DNA of 64,000 nt from JBFLYH01 sp964630235 (GCA_964630235.1 CAZVUO010000003.1:62001-126000); one strand, 5' to 3'; positions 25,582 to 34,500 are shown, counted from the stretch's first letter. Notes: generated by a model from the sequence alone, not told the origin. Numbers and translations: made by a program.

Positions 25582-27320
25582 GGGGTGGGCGCCTCCGCCA
25601 AAGCCGAAATCATGGACGTGATCTGCTCGTCGCCATAGCCTTTGACATCAATGGCGTCTTTGGGGCACACGGGCACGCAGGCGCCGCAGCCCTTGCACAG
25701 AAAGGGGATAATCTGCGCTTTGTCCTTCCCGTCGCAGGAAACCATTTCAATGGCCCGGTAGGGGCACACGGGCTGGCACAAGCCGCACCATTCGCAGCGG
25801 TCGGGGTACACCAGGGCGATCAAAGGCTCCAGGTCCACATATCCCTTCTGCAGCAGGGCGCCGCACTTGCTCACGGCCGCCAGGGCCGAGGTGACCGCTT
25901 CCCCGATTAGTCTCGGACTCTGCGCCGCGCCGGCAATGAAAATCCCGTCCATCACGGTTTCCACGGGCCGCAGTTTGGGATGAATTTCGTTGAAAAAACC
26001 GGTGCTACCCATGGGCACTTTCAGGACGTTGATGAGTTCCTCGTTTTTGCGGGGCTGCATGCCCGTGACCAGAACCACCAGGTCAGCCGGAATCTCCAGC
26101 GACTCATTGGCAGTCAGCTGGTCCTTGACCAGGACCTGCAAACCCTGACCCGATGATTCCACGCGGGGCGGCTCGCCTGCATCGAACCGGATAAAGACCG
26201 CCCCCTCCTGGCGGGCTTGTTCGTACAGCAGTTCATGCTCCCCAAACGTGCGGATATCCCGGAAGAGGTGGTACTGGGCCACTTCCGGATGCGCTGCGTG
26301 GACGCTGACACTGGAGTAACAAGCCGCGGTACAGCAGTAGCGGGAGCAGTGGGTGTTGGCTTTGGTTTCGGCGGATTTCTTCTGCCGGCTGCCCACGCAG
26401 TAGATGTAAGCGATGGATTTCACCGGCTTGCCTGCGGCTGTGGTCAGAGGCTGGCCTCGGCCCAAACGGCGCTTGAAATCAGCCAGGGTCACCACATCCG
26501 GCAGGCCGAAACCGAATTCCCCTGCCTCTGGTGCATGGGGGTCAAAACCCGTGGCCGCCACGATCGCGCCCACGGACAGGGTTTGCCGGCCGCCGGGAGT
26601 CTGGAGCGCAATTTCAAATTCCCCCAAATGTCCGCCCTTTTCTTTTACTTCGGCCTGGGTCCAGAGCCGCACGTTCGCGCGTTGGCCCAAATCCTGGACG
26701 AGCCCGGCTGCGAGCGCTCCACCGTCCCGGTCGCCGGGATACACCCGTTCCCACTCCGCGGTCCATCCGCCCAGACGGTCGCTTTTTTCCACCACCTCGA
26801 CGGCCAGGCCGAGATCCGACAGAGCGCGCGCCGCCGCGAGCCCCGTGATGCCTCCGCCCACCACCAGCACGCCGGGCTTGGTGTTCACCCGGATGGGCGC
26901 CAGGGGTTCGGTATAGCGGGCTTTGGCAATGCCGGCCTTCACCAGGGCAATTCCCTTTTCGGTTGCTTCCGCGCACTCCTGCGTGTGGGCCCAGGAGCAT
27001 TGCTCCCGCAGATTGACCTGGATGTACTGGTAGGGATTGAGTCCCGCGCGTTCGGCCATGCCCCGGAAAGTGAACATGTGCAGTTTGGGCGAACAGGAGG
27101 CGATCACCAGGCCGTCCAGCTTCTGTTCTTTGATGTCCTGGATGATTTCCTGCTGGGCCGCGTCCGAGCAAGTGAACATATGGGTGCGCGAAACCGCCAC
27201 GCCCGGCTCCTGGCTGACCGCCAGGGCCACCTTCTCAACGTCCACGTAATCCGAAATATTGCCGCCGCAATAACAGACATACACGCCGATGCGCTTATCG
27301 CCCGCAGGATGCGCGGTCAT
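25578..27320 (-). CDS. hdrA: HdrA-like FAD/iron-sulfur protein
   Basis: 580-residue flavoprotein core of an Hdr complex. The N-terminal IGVYVCYCGGNISDYVD starts the HdrA N-domain. The FAD Rossmann motif VLVVGGGITGLAAARALSDL is near 151-170. The HdrA cysteine region CVGSRQKK...NTHCSRYCC follows near 315-335. Two C-terminal [4Fe-4S] ferredoxin motifs are CEWCGLCQPVCP and CKGCGACVPVCP. Flavin-based electron transfer or bifurcation is the family role; cytoplasmic complex. ATGA overlaps connect it to both neighbours. It is the second HdrA in the operon, so a heteromeric pair is likely. Confidence 0.93.
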   Translation of the reverse strand: MTAHPAGDKRIGVYVCYCGGNISDYVDVEKVALAVSQEPGVAVSRTHMFTCSDAAQQEIIQDIKEQKLDGLVIASCSPKLHMFTFRGMAERAGLNPYQYIQVNLREQCSWAHTQECAEATEKGIALVKAGIAKARYTEPLAPIRVNTKPGVLVVGGGITGLAAARALSDLGLAVEVVEKSDRLGGWTAEWERVYPGDRDGGALAAGLVQDLGQRANVRLWTQAEVKEKGGHLGEFEIALQTPGGRQTLSVGAIVAATGFDPHAPEAGEFGFGLPDVVTLADFKRRLGRGQPLTTAAGKPVKSIAYIYCVGSRQKKSAETKANTHCSRYCCTAACYSSVSVHAAHPEVAQYHLFRDIRTFGEHELLYEQARQEGAVFIRFDAGEPPRVESSGQGLQVLVKDQLTANESLEIPADLVVLVTGMQPRKNEELINVLKVPMGSTGFFNEIHPKLRPVETVMDGIFIAGAAQSPRLIGEAVTSALAAVSKCGALLQKGYVDLEPLIALVYPDRCEWCGLCQPVCPYRAIEMVSCDGKDKAQIIPFLCKGCGACVPVCPKDAIDVKGYGDEQITSMISALAEAPTP

Positions 27321-30094
27321 CGGCGCGCCTCGGCCTTCCGGGTTTTCAGGCCCGCGAGATAGCGGGCGGCTTGCGTGGCGGCCGCGGCCGAATGCAGCAC
27401 CGCGTCCGGAATGTCCCGGCCGCCCGCAAAGCCGCCGGCCACGAAAACACCGGGCACGCTGGTTTTCGCCGGTTCGGCGAGGGGATCCATTTCGCGCACA
27501 TACGCCAGCGCATCGGTCTCCGGCCTGAGGCTCCCCAGCCGTTCGAGCAGACTGCGGTTCGGCTGCAAGCCCACGGAGAGTACCGCCAAATCGTGCTCCG
27601 CGGTTTTGACTCCCGCGCCGCCGGCCTGATCCTCATACTGCAGGAGCAGTTGGCCTCCGGCCTTCTCGGTGATGCGAACGACCTTGCCTTTAACGAACCG
27701 CACGCCCATGCCATTGGCCTGCTCGAAGAATTCGTCGTATCCCTTGCCGAATGCGCGGATATCAATGTAGTACACCGTGATCTCGGCCAGGGGCAGCGCG
27801 CCCATGAGCAACTGCGCCTGCTTGAGCGCGTACATGCATCCGATCCGGCAGCAGAGTGGATTGCACACGGTGTGGTCCCGCGCGCCGGAACACAGCACCA
27901 TGGCGATGTGCTCCGGTTCCCTGCCGTCGGACGGCCGCAAGACGCCGTTGAATGGCCGGGTGGGCGCGAGCAGGCGGTCCATCTGCGGCGCGGACAGCAC
28001 GTTGGCATAGCGCCCAAAGCCCAGCAGGGGCTTCGCGGCCGGATCAAGGATCTCGAAGCCGGCGGCCAGGATCACGGCCGAGGCCGTGATCCGCAGCGAT
28101 TGCGGCCGCAGGGTGAAATCCACCGCTTTCGCCGGGCAGACCCGCACGCATTCCAGGCACTGGGAGCAGACGGCGCAGTCCAGGCAGCGGCCGGCCGCCG
28201 CGCGCGCCACGGACTCGGTGAGGCTGCCCTCGTACGCTTCGAAGCTTTGCACCCGCTCCTTGGGCGCGCGCAGGGGCACGGCCGCGGGTGCTTGCCGGGG
28301 CGCACCCTCCGCCGCTTGAAGCACGCCGGCTTTTGCGACCGCCTCCGGCAGACGCATCCACGCCGCCGGTTCCAGGGGTTGCCGCCGCAGTTTCAGATCC
28401 AGATAGTGTGCCGCGCGTTTGCCCTGGCCAATCGATTTGACGATGATGGAAGGGCCCAGCACCGCGTCGCCGCAGGCGAAAACCAGGGGCAACGATGTTT
28501 CCAGGGTCTCCTCGTCCGTGCGGATGGTTTGATTGGGATGGAGCGCAAGTTCCTTCTGAAACGGCTGGGTGCTGGCCGCCAAACCGATTGCCATGATTAC
28601 CACGTCCGCGCGGATTTGCAGCTCGCTTCCGGGCGTGGTTTGGAACGTGGGCTTGCCGCCGATCAGCTTGAAGTCATGCACCCGCATGCATTCCAGCATG
28701 GGGCCCTCGGGTCCGCCGAAAATCCGGTTGGTCACCGAGGCCGGATGAAACCGGACGCCCTCCTCCTCGGCCTCCACGACTTCAAAGGGATGGGCCGGCA
28801 TATCCGCCCGGCATTCCAGGCACAGGACCGAGACCGCGGCCGCGCCCAGGCGCATGGCCGAGCGCGCCACGTCCATGGCCACATTGCCGCCGCCGATCAC
28901 CACCACGTGGCGGTCTTTGATTTCCGCCTGCTTGCTTGAGCTTCGGCTGAGGAAATTCATGCAGTCGTCGCGGTTCACCAGCTCAATGCCCTGCAGGGGC
29001 ACGATGCGCGGCACTTGCCCGCCCACGGCCACCACCAGGCCGTCGAACCCCTGGTGCTTCAGGCTGGCCAGGGATTCCACTTTGGCGTTGGTTTTGATTT
29101 CCACTCCCAAAGCGGTGACATTCCGGATGTCGCGGTCCACGACCTCCCGGGGCAGGCGGTAGGCCGGGATCCCATAGCGCAGCATGCCGCCGGGTTCGGG
29201 CTGGGATTCGAAGATCGTCACCTGATGTCCCTGGCGGGCGAGAAAAAAAGCCGCGGACAGGCCGGCCGGCCCGGAACCCACCACAGCCACCCGCGTGGCC
29301 AACCGCTCGGCCGCGGGGCCGTGTTCAGGGTCCGGATGCTCGGCGTAATAGCGGTCCGACATGAAGCGCTTGATGGCGCGGATATTGACCGTCCCTTCCA
29401 TTTGGGCGCGCGTGCATTCCCCTTCGCAGGGCGCGTAGCAGGCCCGGCTCAGTACGCCGACCAGGGGTGCGTCTTCCAGGTGCAGGAGGAAGCCTTTTCT
29501 GAATTCCCCGCTCCGCACCAGCGAGACGAAACCGCTGGCGTGGACGCCGGCCGGGCAGGCGGCGTGACAGGGCGCCGAGCCCTCCTTGTCGATCACCGCT
29601 TTTTTGGGAATGGCCTGGGGAAATGGAATGTGGGCGGCCCGCCGGGCGGAAAGTCCGTAATTGTACTGGTCCGGGACCGCCACGGTGCAAACTTCCTCGC
29701 ACTGGCCGCAGCCCGTGCACAGATCGGGATGCACCGAGGTGGCGCGCTTCCGCAGGCTCACCGCGAAAGCGCCTCCGTCGCGCTCCATGGCTTCCAGTTC
29801 GCTGGAAACCATGAGCGTCACGTTGGGATGGTGGGCCGCGGCGGCCATTTTCGGCGTGGATATGCAGCTGGCGCAGTCCAGGGTGGGAAACACCTTGCTC
29901 AGCAGGATGGACTTCCCGCCGATGCTGGGCTCTTTTTCGAGCAGGAGCACCTGATACCCCATGTCGCCCAGGCTGAGCGCGGCCTCCATGCCCGATGTGC
30001 CCGCGCCGACGACCAGCGCGTCAAAGTGGTTACGGCTGTCCAGGGGCGGCAAGTTTCGCGAGCTCCTTTTCGAAGTTGTGCATGTGGTTGACAA
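27317..30094 (-). CDS. HdrA-like protein with inserted GltD/NfnB-type NAD(P)H module
   Basis: 925 residues. The N-terminal HdrA part has FAD motif GAGTSG (30-35), LDCASC (72-77) and a ferredoxin motif CTGCGQCEEVC (126-136). From about 170 to 575 a complete GltD-like module is embedded: CHAACPAG (176-183), YAPCEGEC (220-227), a second FAD motif GSGPAG (273-278), NAD(P)-site GGGNVAMDVA (401-410) and ACGDAV (540-545). HdrA then resumes with CLDCAVCSQCLECVRVCP (637-654), CSGARDHTVCNPLCCRIGC (735-753) and AGGFAGGRDIPDA near the end. It would connect NAD(P)H with the Hdr electron chain. The start is uncertain: ATG 30094 overlaps the MvhD gene by 65 bp and lacks a ribosome site. Confidence 0.88.
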   Translation of the reverse strand: MSTTCTTSKRSSRNLPPLDSRNHFDALVVGAGTSGMEAALSLGDMGYQVLLLEKEPSIGGKSILLSKVFPTLDCASCISTPKMAAAAHHPNVTLMVSSELEAMERDGGAFAVSLRKRATSVHPDLCTGCGQCEEVCTVAVPDQYNYGLSARRAAHIPFPQAIPKKAVIDKEGSAPCHAACPAGVHASGFVSLVRSGEFRKGFLLHLEDAPLVGVLSRACYAPCEGECTRAQMEGTVNIRAIKRFMSDRYYAEHPDPEHGPAAERLATRVAVVGSGPAGLSAAFFLARQGHQVTIFESQPEPGGMLRYGIPAYRLPREVVDRDIRNVTALGVEIKTNAKVESLASLKHQGFDGLVVAVGGQVPRIVPLQGIELVNRDDCMNFLSRSSSKQAEIKDRHVVVIGGGNVAMDVARSAMRLGAAAVSVLCLECRADMPAHPFEVVEAEEEGVRFHPASVTNRIFGGPEGPMLECMRVHDFKLIGGKPTFQTTPGSELQIRADVVIMAIGLAASTQPFQKELALHPNQTIRTDEETLETSLPLVFACGDAVLGPSIIVKSIGQGKRAAHYLDLKLRRQPLEPAAWMRLPEAVAKAGVLQAAEGAPRQAPAAVPLRAPKERVQSFEAYEGSLTESVARAAAGRCLDCAVCSQCLECVRVCPAKAVDFTLRPQSLRITASAVILAAGFEILDPAAKPLLGFGRYANVLSAPQMDRLLAPTRPFNGVLRPSDGREPEHIAMVLCSGARDHTVCNPLCCRIGCMYALKQAQLLMGALPLAEITVYYIDIRAFGKGYDEFFEQANGMGVRFVKGKVVRITEKAGGQLLLQYEDQAGGAGVKTAEHDLAVLSVGLQPNRSLLERLGSLRPETDALAYVREMDPLAEPAKTSVPGVFVAGGFAGGRDIPDAVLHSAAAATQAARYLAGLKTRKAEARR

Positions 30095-30434
30095 ACTGCT
30101 CCGCGCACACCGAGCAAATGGCGGCCATTTTGAGGCGTTTGGGATTCAGGTCGGAGGCTTTCAGGAGCGCCTGGGCCTTTTGCACCACCTGCCCGGTCAG
30201 CTGGTTGCAATTGGGCAGAAAGGCGCAATCGCCCCCGCAGGCCGCTATGAACACGCCGTCGAACCCGGACTTCAGGGCGTGGGCGATCCAGGACGGCTTG
30301 ATTCCGCTGGAACACGGCAGGGCCACCACACGGACCGCGGTCGAGTAGTGCATATGCGCGCTGCCTGCAAAATCAATTCCGGGGTCCGAGATATTGTTGG
30401 TGGAAAACACCAGTATTTTCGGGGAGTGGGACAT
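30030..30434 (-). CDS. mvhD: MvhD-like hydrogenase iron-sulfur subunit
   Basis: 134-residue [2Fe-2S] protein of the MvhD/FrhD-linker family. Conserved cysteines are Cys41 (LPCSSG), Cys66 and Cys70 (ACGGDC), Cys76, and a late CSVC pair (106-109). In methanogens MvhD passes electrons from a hydrogenase to HdrA; in many bacteria, as here, no hydrogenase gene is adjacent and the partner is an NAD(P)H-type module instead. It sits directly upstream of the HdrA-GltD fusion, as expected for an electron entry point. Confidence 0.92.
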   Translation of the reverse strand: MSHSPKILVFSTNNISDPGIDFAGSAHMHYSTAVRVVALPCSSGIKPSWIAHALKSGFDGVFIAACGGDCAFLPNCNQLTGQVVQKAQALLKASDLNPKRLKMAAICSVCAEQFVNHMHNFEKELAKLAAPGQP

Positions 30435-30453
30435 AGGCCGCTTTGCCGAGCGT

Positions 30454-30708
30454 TCAGGCTTTAATCTTTACGTAGATGCACCAGTACCCGTCCTCTTCGC
30501 TATGACCCAGGTATTCGTGCCCGATTTTATTCGTCCACCGTTGCATATCCGAGAGCGTACCCTCATCCGAAGACATCACAACCATGATCTGGCCGGCGGA
30601 AACCTCGGCCACGGCCCGCTTGGCTTCCAGCAGGGGCCCGGGGCAGGCCATGCCGCGGGCGTCCACTTCCTTGTCCACTTTCAAAGCCTTCAAGTCATTG
30701 GCATCCAT
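30454..30708 (-). CDS. tusA: TusA-family sulfur carrier
   Basis: 84 residues; the persulfide-carrying Cys22 lies in the diagnostic CPGP motif (22-25) after VDARGM. The fold is a small two-layer sandwich. A GAAGGAG site precedes the ATG. TusA proteins pass sulfane sulfur as a protein persulfide in tRNA thiolation, molybdenum-enzyme maturation or dissimilatory sulfur pathways. Being between DsrE2 and the Hdr genes points to the last kind of role or to delivery of sulfur to the Hdr complex. Confidence 0.95.
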   Translation of the reverse strand: MDANDLKALKVDKEVDARGMACPGPLLEAKRAVAEVSAGQIMVVMSSDEGTLSDMQRWTNKIGHEYLGHSEEDGYWCIYVKIKA

Positions 30709-30729
30709 TCGCGCTCCTTCGCCGGTCGG

Positions 30730-31293
30730 CTACATAAACCAGCATTGTTTGGAATTGGAAAACATATCCACGAACGTTCCTACGCCCACGTAGTCCATGT
30801 GCGGATATTCAATCAGCTCTTCTTTCTTGATTCCCATCACGTCCATGGACATGGTACACACATGGATGCGGATGCCCATGGTCGCCGCCTCGGCCATCAA
30901 CTCCTCCAAGGATTTGACATGCCGCATTTTCATCACTTGCCTGATCATCTTGGGGCCGATGCCGGCCATTTGCATCTTGGAGAGTGGCAGGTGGAAGGTA
31001 CCCCGGGGCAGCATCCACCCGAACATTTTGTCCAGCAAACCCTTTTTGGCGGTTTTCTTGGGATCGCGCAACGCCGCGGTGCCCCAAAATGTGAAAAACA
31101 TATCCACCTTCATATCGTAGGCAGCAGCGCCCAGAGCGATGATAAAGGCGGCCATGGTATAATCAAGATCGCCTTTCATCACACCCAGGGTCAAACTATC
31201 CTGGGGCGCATTTTTTTCAAGCTTGGCCACGCGCGCTACCAGGTCCTGAAGTTGGTTTGGCCCGGGGGTTGAATTTTTCTCCGTCTCGGCCAT
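30730..31293 (-). CDS. DsrE2-type DsrE/F/H family protein
   Basis: 187 residues, AAAGGAG ribosome site. After a ~35-residue charged N-terminal helix the DsrE fold begins with LTLGVMKGDLDYTMAAFIIA and FFTFWGTAALRDP, and ends with VGVGTFVDM. The likely persulfide cysteine is in IHVCTMSMDVMGI (residue about 151). DsrE2 proteins are frequent partners of TusA in sulfur transfer. Some are membrane-associated; here the AAFIIALGAAAYDM region is only moderately hydrophobic. It is the first gene of the eight-gene operon, downstream of a good sigma-70 promoter. Confidence 0.9.
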   Translation of the reverse strand: MAETEKNSTPGPNQLQDLVARVAKLEKNAPQDSLTLGVMKGDLDYTMAAFIIALGAAAYDMKVDMFFTFWGTAALRDPKKTAKKGLLDKMFGWMLPRGTFHLPLSKMQMAGIGPKMIRQVMKMRHVKSLEELMAEAATMGIRIHVCTMSMDVMGIKKEELIEYPHMDYVGVGTFVDMFSNSKQCWFM

Positions 31294-31378
31294 GGTTTCT
31301 TTCTCCTTTTAATAATGTTTCCAGCGAAAAATCCCGCTTGCCCGGCGAAAGCCATCAACGTGGTTCTATAGGAAAGGG

Positions 31379-31408
31379 ATTTTATCAGTGATATTCAAGC
31401 CATGTCAA
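31379..31408 (-). promoter_or_regulatory. Sigma-70 promoter of the dsrE2-tusA-hdr operon
   Basis: Minus strand TTGACA (31403-31408), an 18-bp spacer and TAAAAT (31379-31384). The -35 is perfect and the -10 matches five of six. The start codon of the first gene is about 80 nt downstream of the predicted start site. Confidence 0.75.
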
Positions 31409-31440
31409 TGTAATTGCGTGATTTAAGAATCATTACCGTT

Positions 31441-31446
31441 TATAAT
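31441..31446 (+). promoter_or_regulatory. Possible -10 element of the M15 peptidase gene
   Basis: A perfect TATAAT lies 17 nt before the ATG at 31464; the corresponding -35 position is poor. If used, the leader would be only about 10 nt. Confidence 0.35.
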
Positions 31447-31463
31447 GAAAAAGGGTTGCTGTC

Positions 31464-32618
31464 ATGGCCAAAACCAAAAAAAGGAAAAACCGCAAACGCA
31501 AACGGCATCTTGCCAAGACTGTGCGTTTGTCTGTGTTGGTTCGGCAGGAAGGTACCGCACCTCTGCCCCCCGGTGTGTCCCAACACTCTGCGGCCATCCA
31601 CCTTGATATCCGCAACGAATGGCAATCCTTCCTCGCTTTCTGCGACGGTTGTTGGAAAAGATTTATCGGCTGGATCACTGGCCTGGTCTATGCCCCGCGC
31701 TGGCTGGCGCTGAGCCTGGCCCTAAGCCTCGGCTTGCTTCTATTCTGGCCGCGCCAGGCACCCATCCATCCAACTCTTCCTGGCCCCGAAATCCTGGCCA
31801 AGGCCTATCCCGAGGCGATCAGCCTTCTTCGGCATACACCCGGCGGCTGGCTGGTCCGTTTCCAGGACGGCAGTGAGGAGTGGTACCTTGACAGCCGGTC
31901 CCGCTCCTGGCCTGAACGAATTGACCAGCCTGATCTAGCCTCGATCCTGGCCCTCCCTTACCCCTTCGGCCCGGTACTGCTCCCCAGGCCGGCTGGCCAG
32001 GACCCAGGCCGGATACGCCACTACGGCCTGCTGGGTGCTGCCTACGGGCGCACGCCGCGAGAAGTCAGGCAAAACTTGGAGGTTGTGGATTTTTTCGGAA
32101 ATGCGGTCTGGTTCAACCGCCGTAACGGCGCAGCAGAGGCGCTGCGCGCCGTGGTGCAGGACATCGCGGCTGACCAGGAAGTGAGCGCTTACATCAAGTC
32201 CATCGCCCGGCACCATTGGCGCAGGTTTTTCAAAGGCAAAACCGCCGGTTTATTTCAGGGCCGTTATATCACCGATTGGGAATGGCGTCGGGTGGCGGGA
32301 ACCCAGCGGCTCTCGGCCCACAGTTTCGGGATCGCCGTGGATATCAATAACCCCGACACCCCGCTGCCGAAATACTGGGGCTGGAAACATGATTTCAGCG
32401 GAAGCATAGAGGCCGTACCCTGGCGATTGGTGGAAATTTTCGAGCGGCATGGGTTTATCTGGGGAGGAAAATGGCACCACTTTGACACGATGCATTTCGA
32501 GTACCGGCCGGAGTTCCTGGCCGCGTCAAAACCCGCCCAATCCCAGGACCAGGCGCAAACCGCGCCGGTCCCCTTCCTGAAAGCCGTCGCGCCTCACATT
32601 AAAAAACGAGAAAACTAA
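31464..32618 (+). CDS. M15-family D-Ala-D-Ala carboxypeptidase-like protein
   Basis: 384 residues with a very basic N-terminus (KKRKNRKRKR) and one membrane helix near 77-95, so a type II inner-membrane protein with the enzyme in the periplasm. The C-terminal zinc-peptidase core shows AHSFGIAVDIN (His and Asp ligands, near 285-295) and WHHFDTMHFEYRPE (last His ligand), as in VanY/M15 peptidases that trim peptidoglycan stems or act as endopeptidases. The segment between the helix and the catalytic core is not recognised. It is divergent from the hdr operon. Confidence 0.88.
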   Translation: MAKTKKRKNRKRKRHLAKTVRLSVLVRQEGTAPLPPGVSQHSAAIHLDIRNEWQSFLAFCDGCWKRFIGWITGLVYAPRWLALSLALSLGLLLFWPRQAPIHPTLPGPEILAKAYPEAISLLRHTPGGWLVRFQDGSEEWYLDSRSRSWPERIDQPDLASILALPYPFGPVLLPRPAGQDPGRIRHYGLLGAAYGRTPREVRQNLEVVDFFGNAVWFNRRNGAAEALRAVVQDIAADQEVSAYIKSIARHHWRRFFKGKTAGLFQGRYITDWEWRRVAGTQRLSAHSFGIAVDINNPDTPLPKYWGWKHDFSGSIEAVPWRLVEIFERHGFIWGGKWHHFDTMHFEYRPEFLAASKPAQSQDQAQTAPVPFLKAVAPHIKKREN

Positions 32619-32619
32619 C

Positions 32620-32659
32620 CGGCGTGAGGCAGTCCCGTTGCCGCGGCTGCCTCACGCCG
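32620..32659 (+). terminator. Hairpin between convergent M15 and rhlE genes
   Basis: Perfect 13-bp arms CGGCGTGAGGCAG (32620-32632) and complement (32647-32659), followed by TGTTTCCC. The T-tract is weak, but the position between convergent genes suggests termination for both. Confidence 0.65.
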
Positions 32660-32670
32660 TGTTTCCCGGC

Positions 32671-33879
32671 TTACAGGCGCCGGCGCACGGGCGAGGTGTG
32701 ACGGTTGCTCAGCGTCTTCGCCGCCGCCACCACCTCGGTATTGACAGGCAGCGCGGCGCTGTCAGTCAGTTCAGCCAATGCTTCCCGCCGGATGGAAGTA
32801 CCCAGCAATCTTTCGATATCCTTCACCACGTCCGCGTCTTCCCACGTCGCCAGGGTCAGCGCGTCGCCGGTGCGCGAGGCGCGGCCGGTCCGGCCGATGC
32901 GGTGAATATACGTGGTGGCGGAATCGGGCATGTCGTAGTTGATCACGTGGGAAATGCTCGCGATATCCAGCCCCCGCGCCGCGATGTCCGTGGCGACCAG
33001 AATGGAGAGCCGGCCGGAGCGGAATTGTTCCAAGGCGTGCTGGCGCTGGCCTTGCGACTTGTTGGCATGCAGCGCGGCGGCCGGGTGGCCGGCGCGCTTG
33101 ATGATCTCGGTCACCCGGTCCGCGCGGTGCTTGGTGCGGGTGAAGACCAGGATAGATTGCGCCACGGTTTTTTTGATCAACTGCAGCAACAGGTTGTTTT
33201 TCATGTGCTGGGCGACCGGATAGAGCGTATGCGCGACCGTGTCAGCCGGAGCCTCCACGTCCACCGCGAAGCGCTGCGGCTGGCGCAGGGCGTGCTTGAT
33301 GAGGCCTTCCATGGTCCGGTCGAAGGTCGCCGAGAACAGCATGGTTTGCCGCTTCGTTGGCAGCAAGGCCAGGATCTTGCGGATCGAGGGTAAAAAGCCC
33401 ATGTCCAGCATCCGGTCCGCCTCATCCAGGACCAGGATCTCCACCGCATCCAGCTTGGCATGGCCTTGCGACACGTGGTCCAGCAAACGTCCGGGGCAGG
33501 CCACGATGATGTCATATCCCCGGCGCAGGGCGTCGGTCTGGGGCTGCATGCCCACGCCGCCGTACACGGTAGCCGACCGGAGCCGGGTGTGCTGTCCAAG
33601 CACTTTTACCACTCCGTGGATCTGCTCCGCTAGCTCCCGGGTGGGGGTCACGATCAAGGCCCGGGTGCGTCCGGTACCGGGGTTCTGCAAAAGCCGGTGC
33701 AGGATCGGCAGGACGAACGCGGCGGTCTTTCCGGTCCCGGTCTGTGCGGTACCGATCAGGTCCTGACCGGCCATGGCGGCCGGGATCGCCGCCTCCTGAA
33801 TGGGAGTTGCGTCTTCATACCCGGCGGCCCGCAACCCTTGGGCCAGACGGGTGTCCAACTGGAACGTTTCGAACTTCAT
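32671..33879 (-). CDS. rhlE: DEAD-box RNA helicase, RhlE type
   Basis: 402 residues with all core motifs: Q-motif region EDATPIQEAAIPAAMAG, Walker A AQTGTGKT, PTRELA, GG, PGRLLDH, DEAD, SAT, then ARGLDI and HRIGRTGR in domain 2. A short basic C-tail (SNRHTSPVRRRL) replaces the longer extensions of CsdA/DbpA, fitting RhlE. ATP-dependent RNA remodelling in ribosome assembly or RNA decay is the family role. The AAAAAAGGAAAAGC leader provides the ribosome site. Bases 33880-34111 upstream hold no recognisable gene. Confidence 0.94.
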   Translation of the reverse strand: MKFETFQLDTRLAQGLRAAGYEDATPIQEAAIPAAMAGQDLIGTAQTGTGKTAAFVLPILHRLLQNPGTGRTRALIVTPTRELAEQIHGVVKVLGQHTRLRSATVYGGVGMQPQTDALRRGYDIIVACPGRLLDHVSQGHAKLDAVEILVLDEADRMLDMGFLPSIRKILALLPTKRQTMLFSATFDRTMEGLIKHALRQPQRFAVDVEAPADTVAHTLYPVAQHMKNNLLLQLIKKTVAQSILVFTRTKHRADRVTEIIKRAGHPAAALHANKSQGQRQHALEQFRSGRLSILVATDIAARGLDIASISHVINYDMPDSATTYIHRIGRTGRASRTGDALTLATWEDADVVKDIERLLGTSIRREALAELTDSAALPVNTEVVAAAKTLSNRHTSPVRRRL

Positions 33880-34111
33880 GCTTTTCCTTTTTTGCCTGCC
33901 AGCAAGCGAGGTTTTTCATCCACTCCCCACCGCCTTAAGCTGGCAGCGATCCGGAGGATCGTTAAAACGGGAACAGAAATGGATTTTTCTGATTAGCGGA
34001 AATTTCCCTGCCGCTCTCTCCAGGTAAGAATGAGGAAGGTTGGAAGGCAAATCACTGCGCTATCGGGTAAGACTATACGGCAAAACCTGCCGCCTGGCAA
34101 GGAAAATCTTC

Positions 34112-34147
34112 GAACCAGCCGGGCGCCTTGCGCGGCCCGGCCGGTTC
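34112..34147 (-). terminator. Terminator-like hairpin after the small lipoprotein gene
   Basis: GAACCAGCCGGGC (34112-34124) pairs with GCCCGGCCGGTTC (34135-34147) with one mismatch; on the minus strand it is followed by GAAGATTTTCC. The U-tract is weak. Confidence 0.55.
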
Positions 34148-34161
34148 GATTTGTTCCTAAA

Positions 34162-34416
34162 CTATTCTTCCTCTTCCTCGTATTCGATCTCCGTGTCCGT
34201 GCTGACGCCCGACCCGTCCGTGGAAGAATTGACCGTGGTCTCGACATCGCCGACCTTGAAGGTCTTGCCGGCATTGACGTTCACGTTCTTGTTCAGCGGA
34301 TCAACGCTGGCGCCGACGTTGGCGCCTCCCAGTTCTCCTCCCAAGGAAACATTCATGCTTGAACAACCCGCCACCAGCAACATACCCAACGGCAACAGCC
34401 ATACATACTTCATCAT
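34162..34416 (-). CDS. Small acidic lipoprotein
   Basis: 84 residues. The signal sequence MMKYVWLLPLGMLLVAGCSS has a lipobox LVAGC with Cys18 as lipidation site. The mature part is Gly/Asn/Val/Ser-rich (GGANVGASVDPLNKNVNVNA) and ends in an EYEEEEE acidic tail. An AAGGAGG site precedes the double ATG. No family is recognised. Ser at +2/+3 after Cys favours outer-membrane sorting under the E. coli rule. Confidence 0.8.
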   Translation of the reverse strand: MMKYVWLLPLGMLLVAGCSSMNVSLGGELGGANVGASVDPLNKNVNVNAGKTFKVGDVETTVNSSTDGSGVSTDTEIEYEEEEE

Positions 34417-34500
34417 TTCCGCCCCTCCTTGTAGGGACTTCGTGTTAGTGGCTTGGCCACGGAACGCGTATTATACCCTTTTTTAGGCGTCCAGTTCAGC

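Noticed and set aside
24087..31293. Assignment as the sHdr sulfur-oxidation pathway or a methanogen Hdr complex
   Set aside because: No lipoate-binding protein, no second hdrB/hdrC set and no hydrogenase genes; the MvhD and GltD parts indicate another type.
31379..31408. Sigma-54 control of the hdr operon
   Set aside because: No TGGCAC-N5-TTGCA element was found; a sigma-70 -35/-10 pair is present instead.
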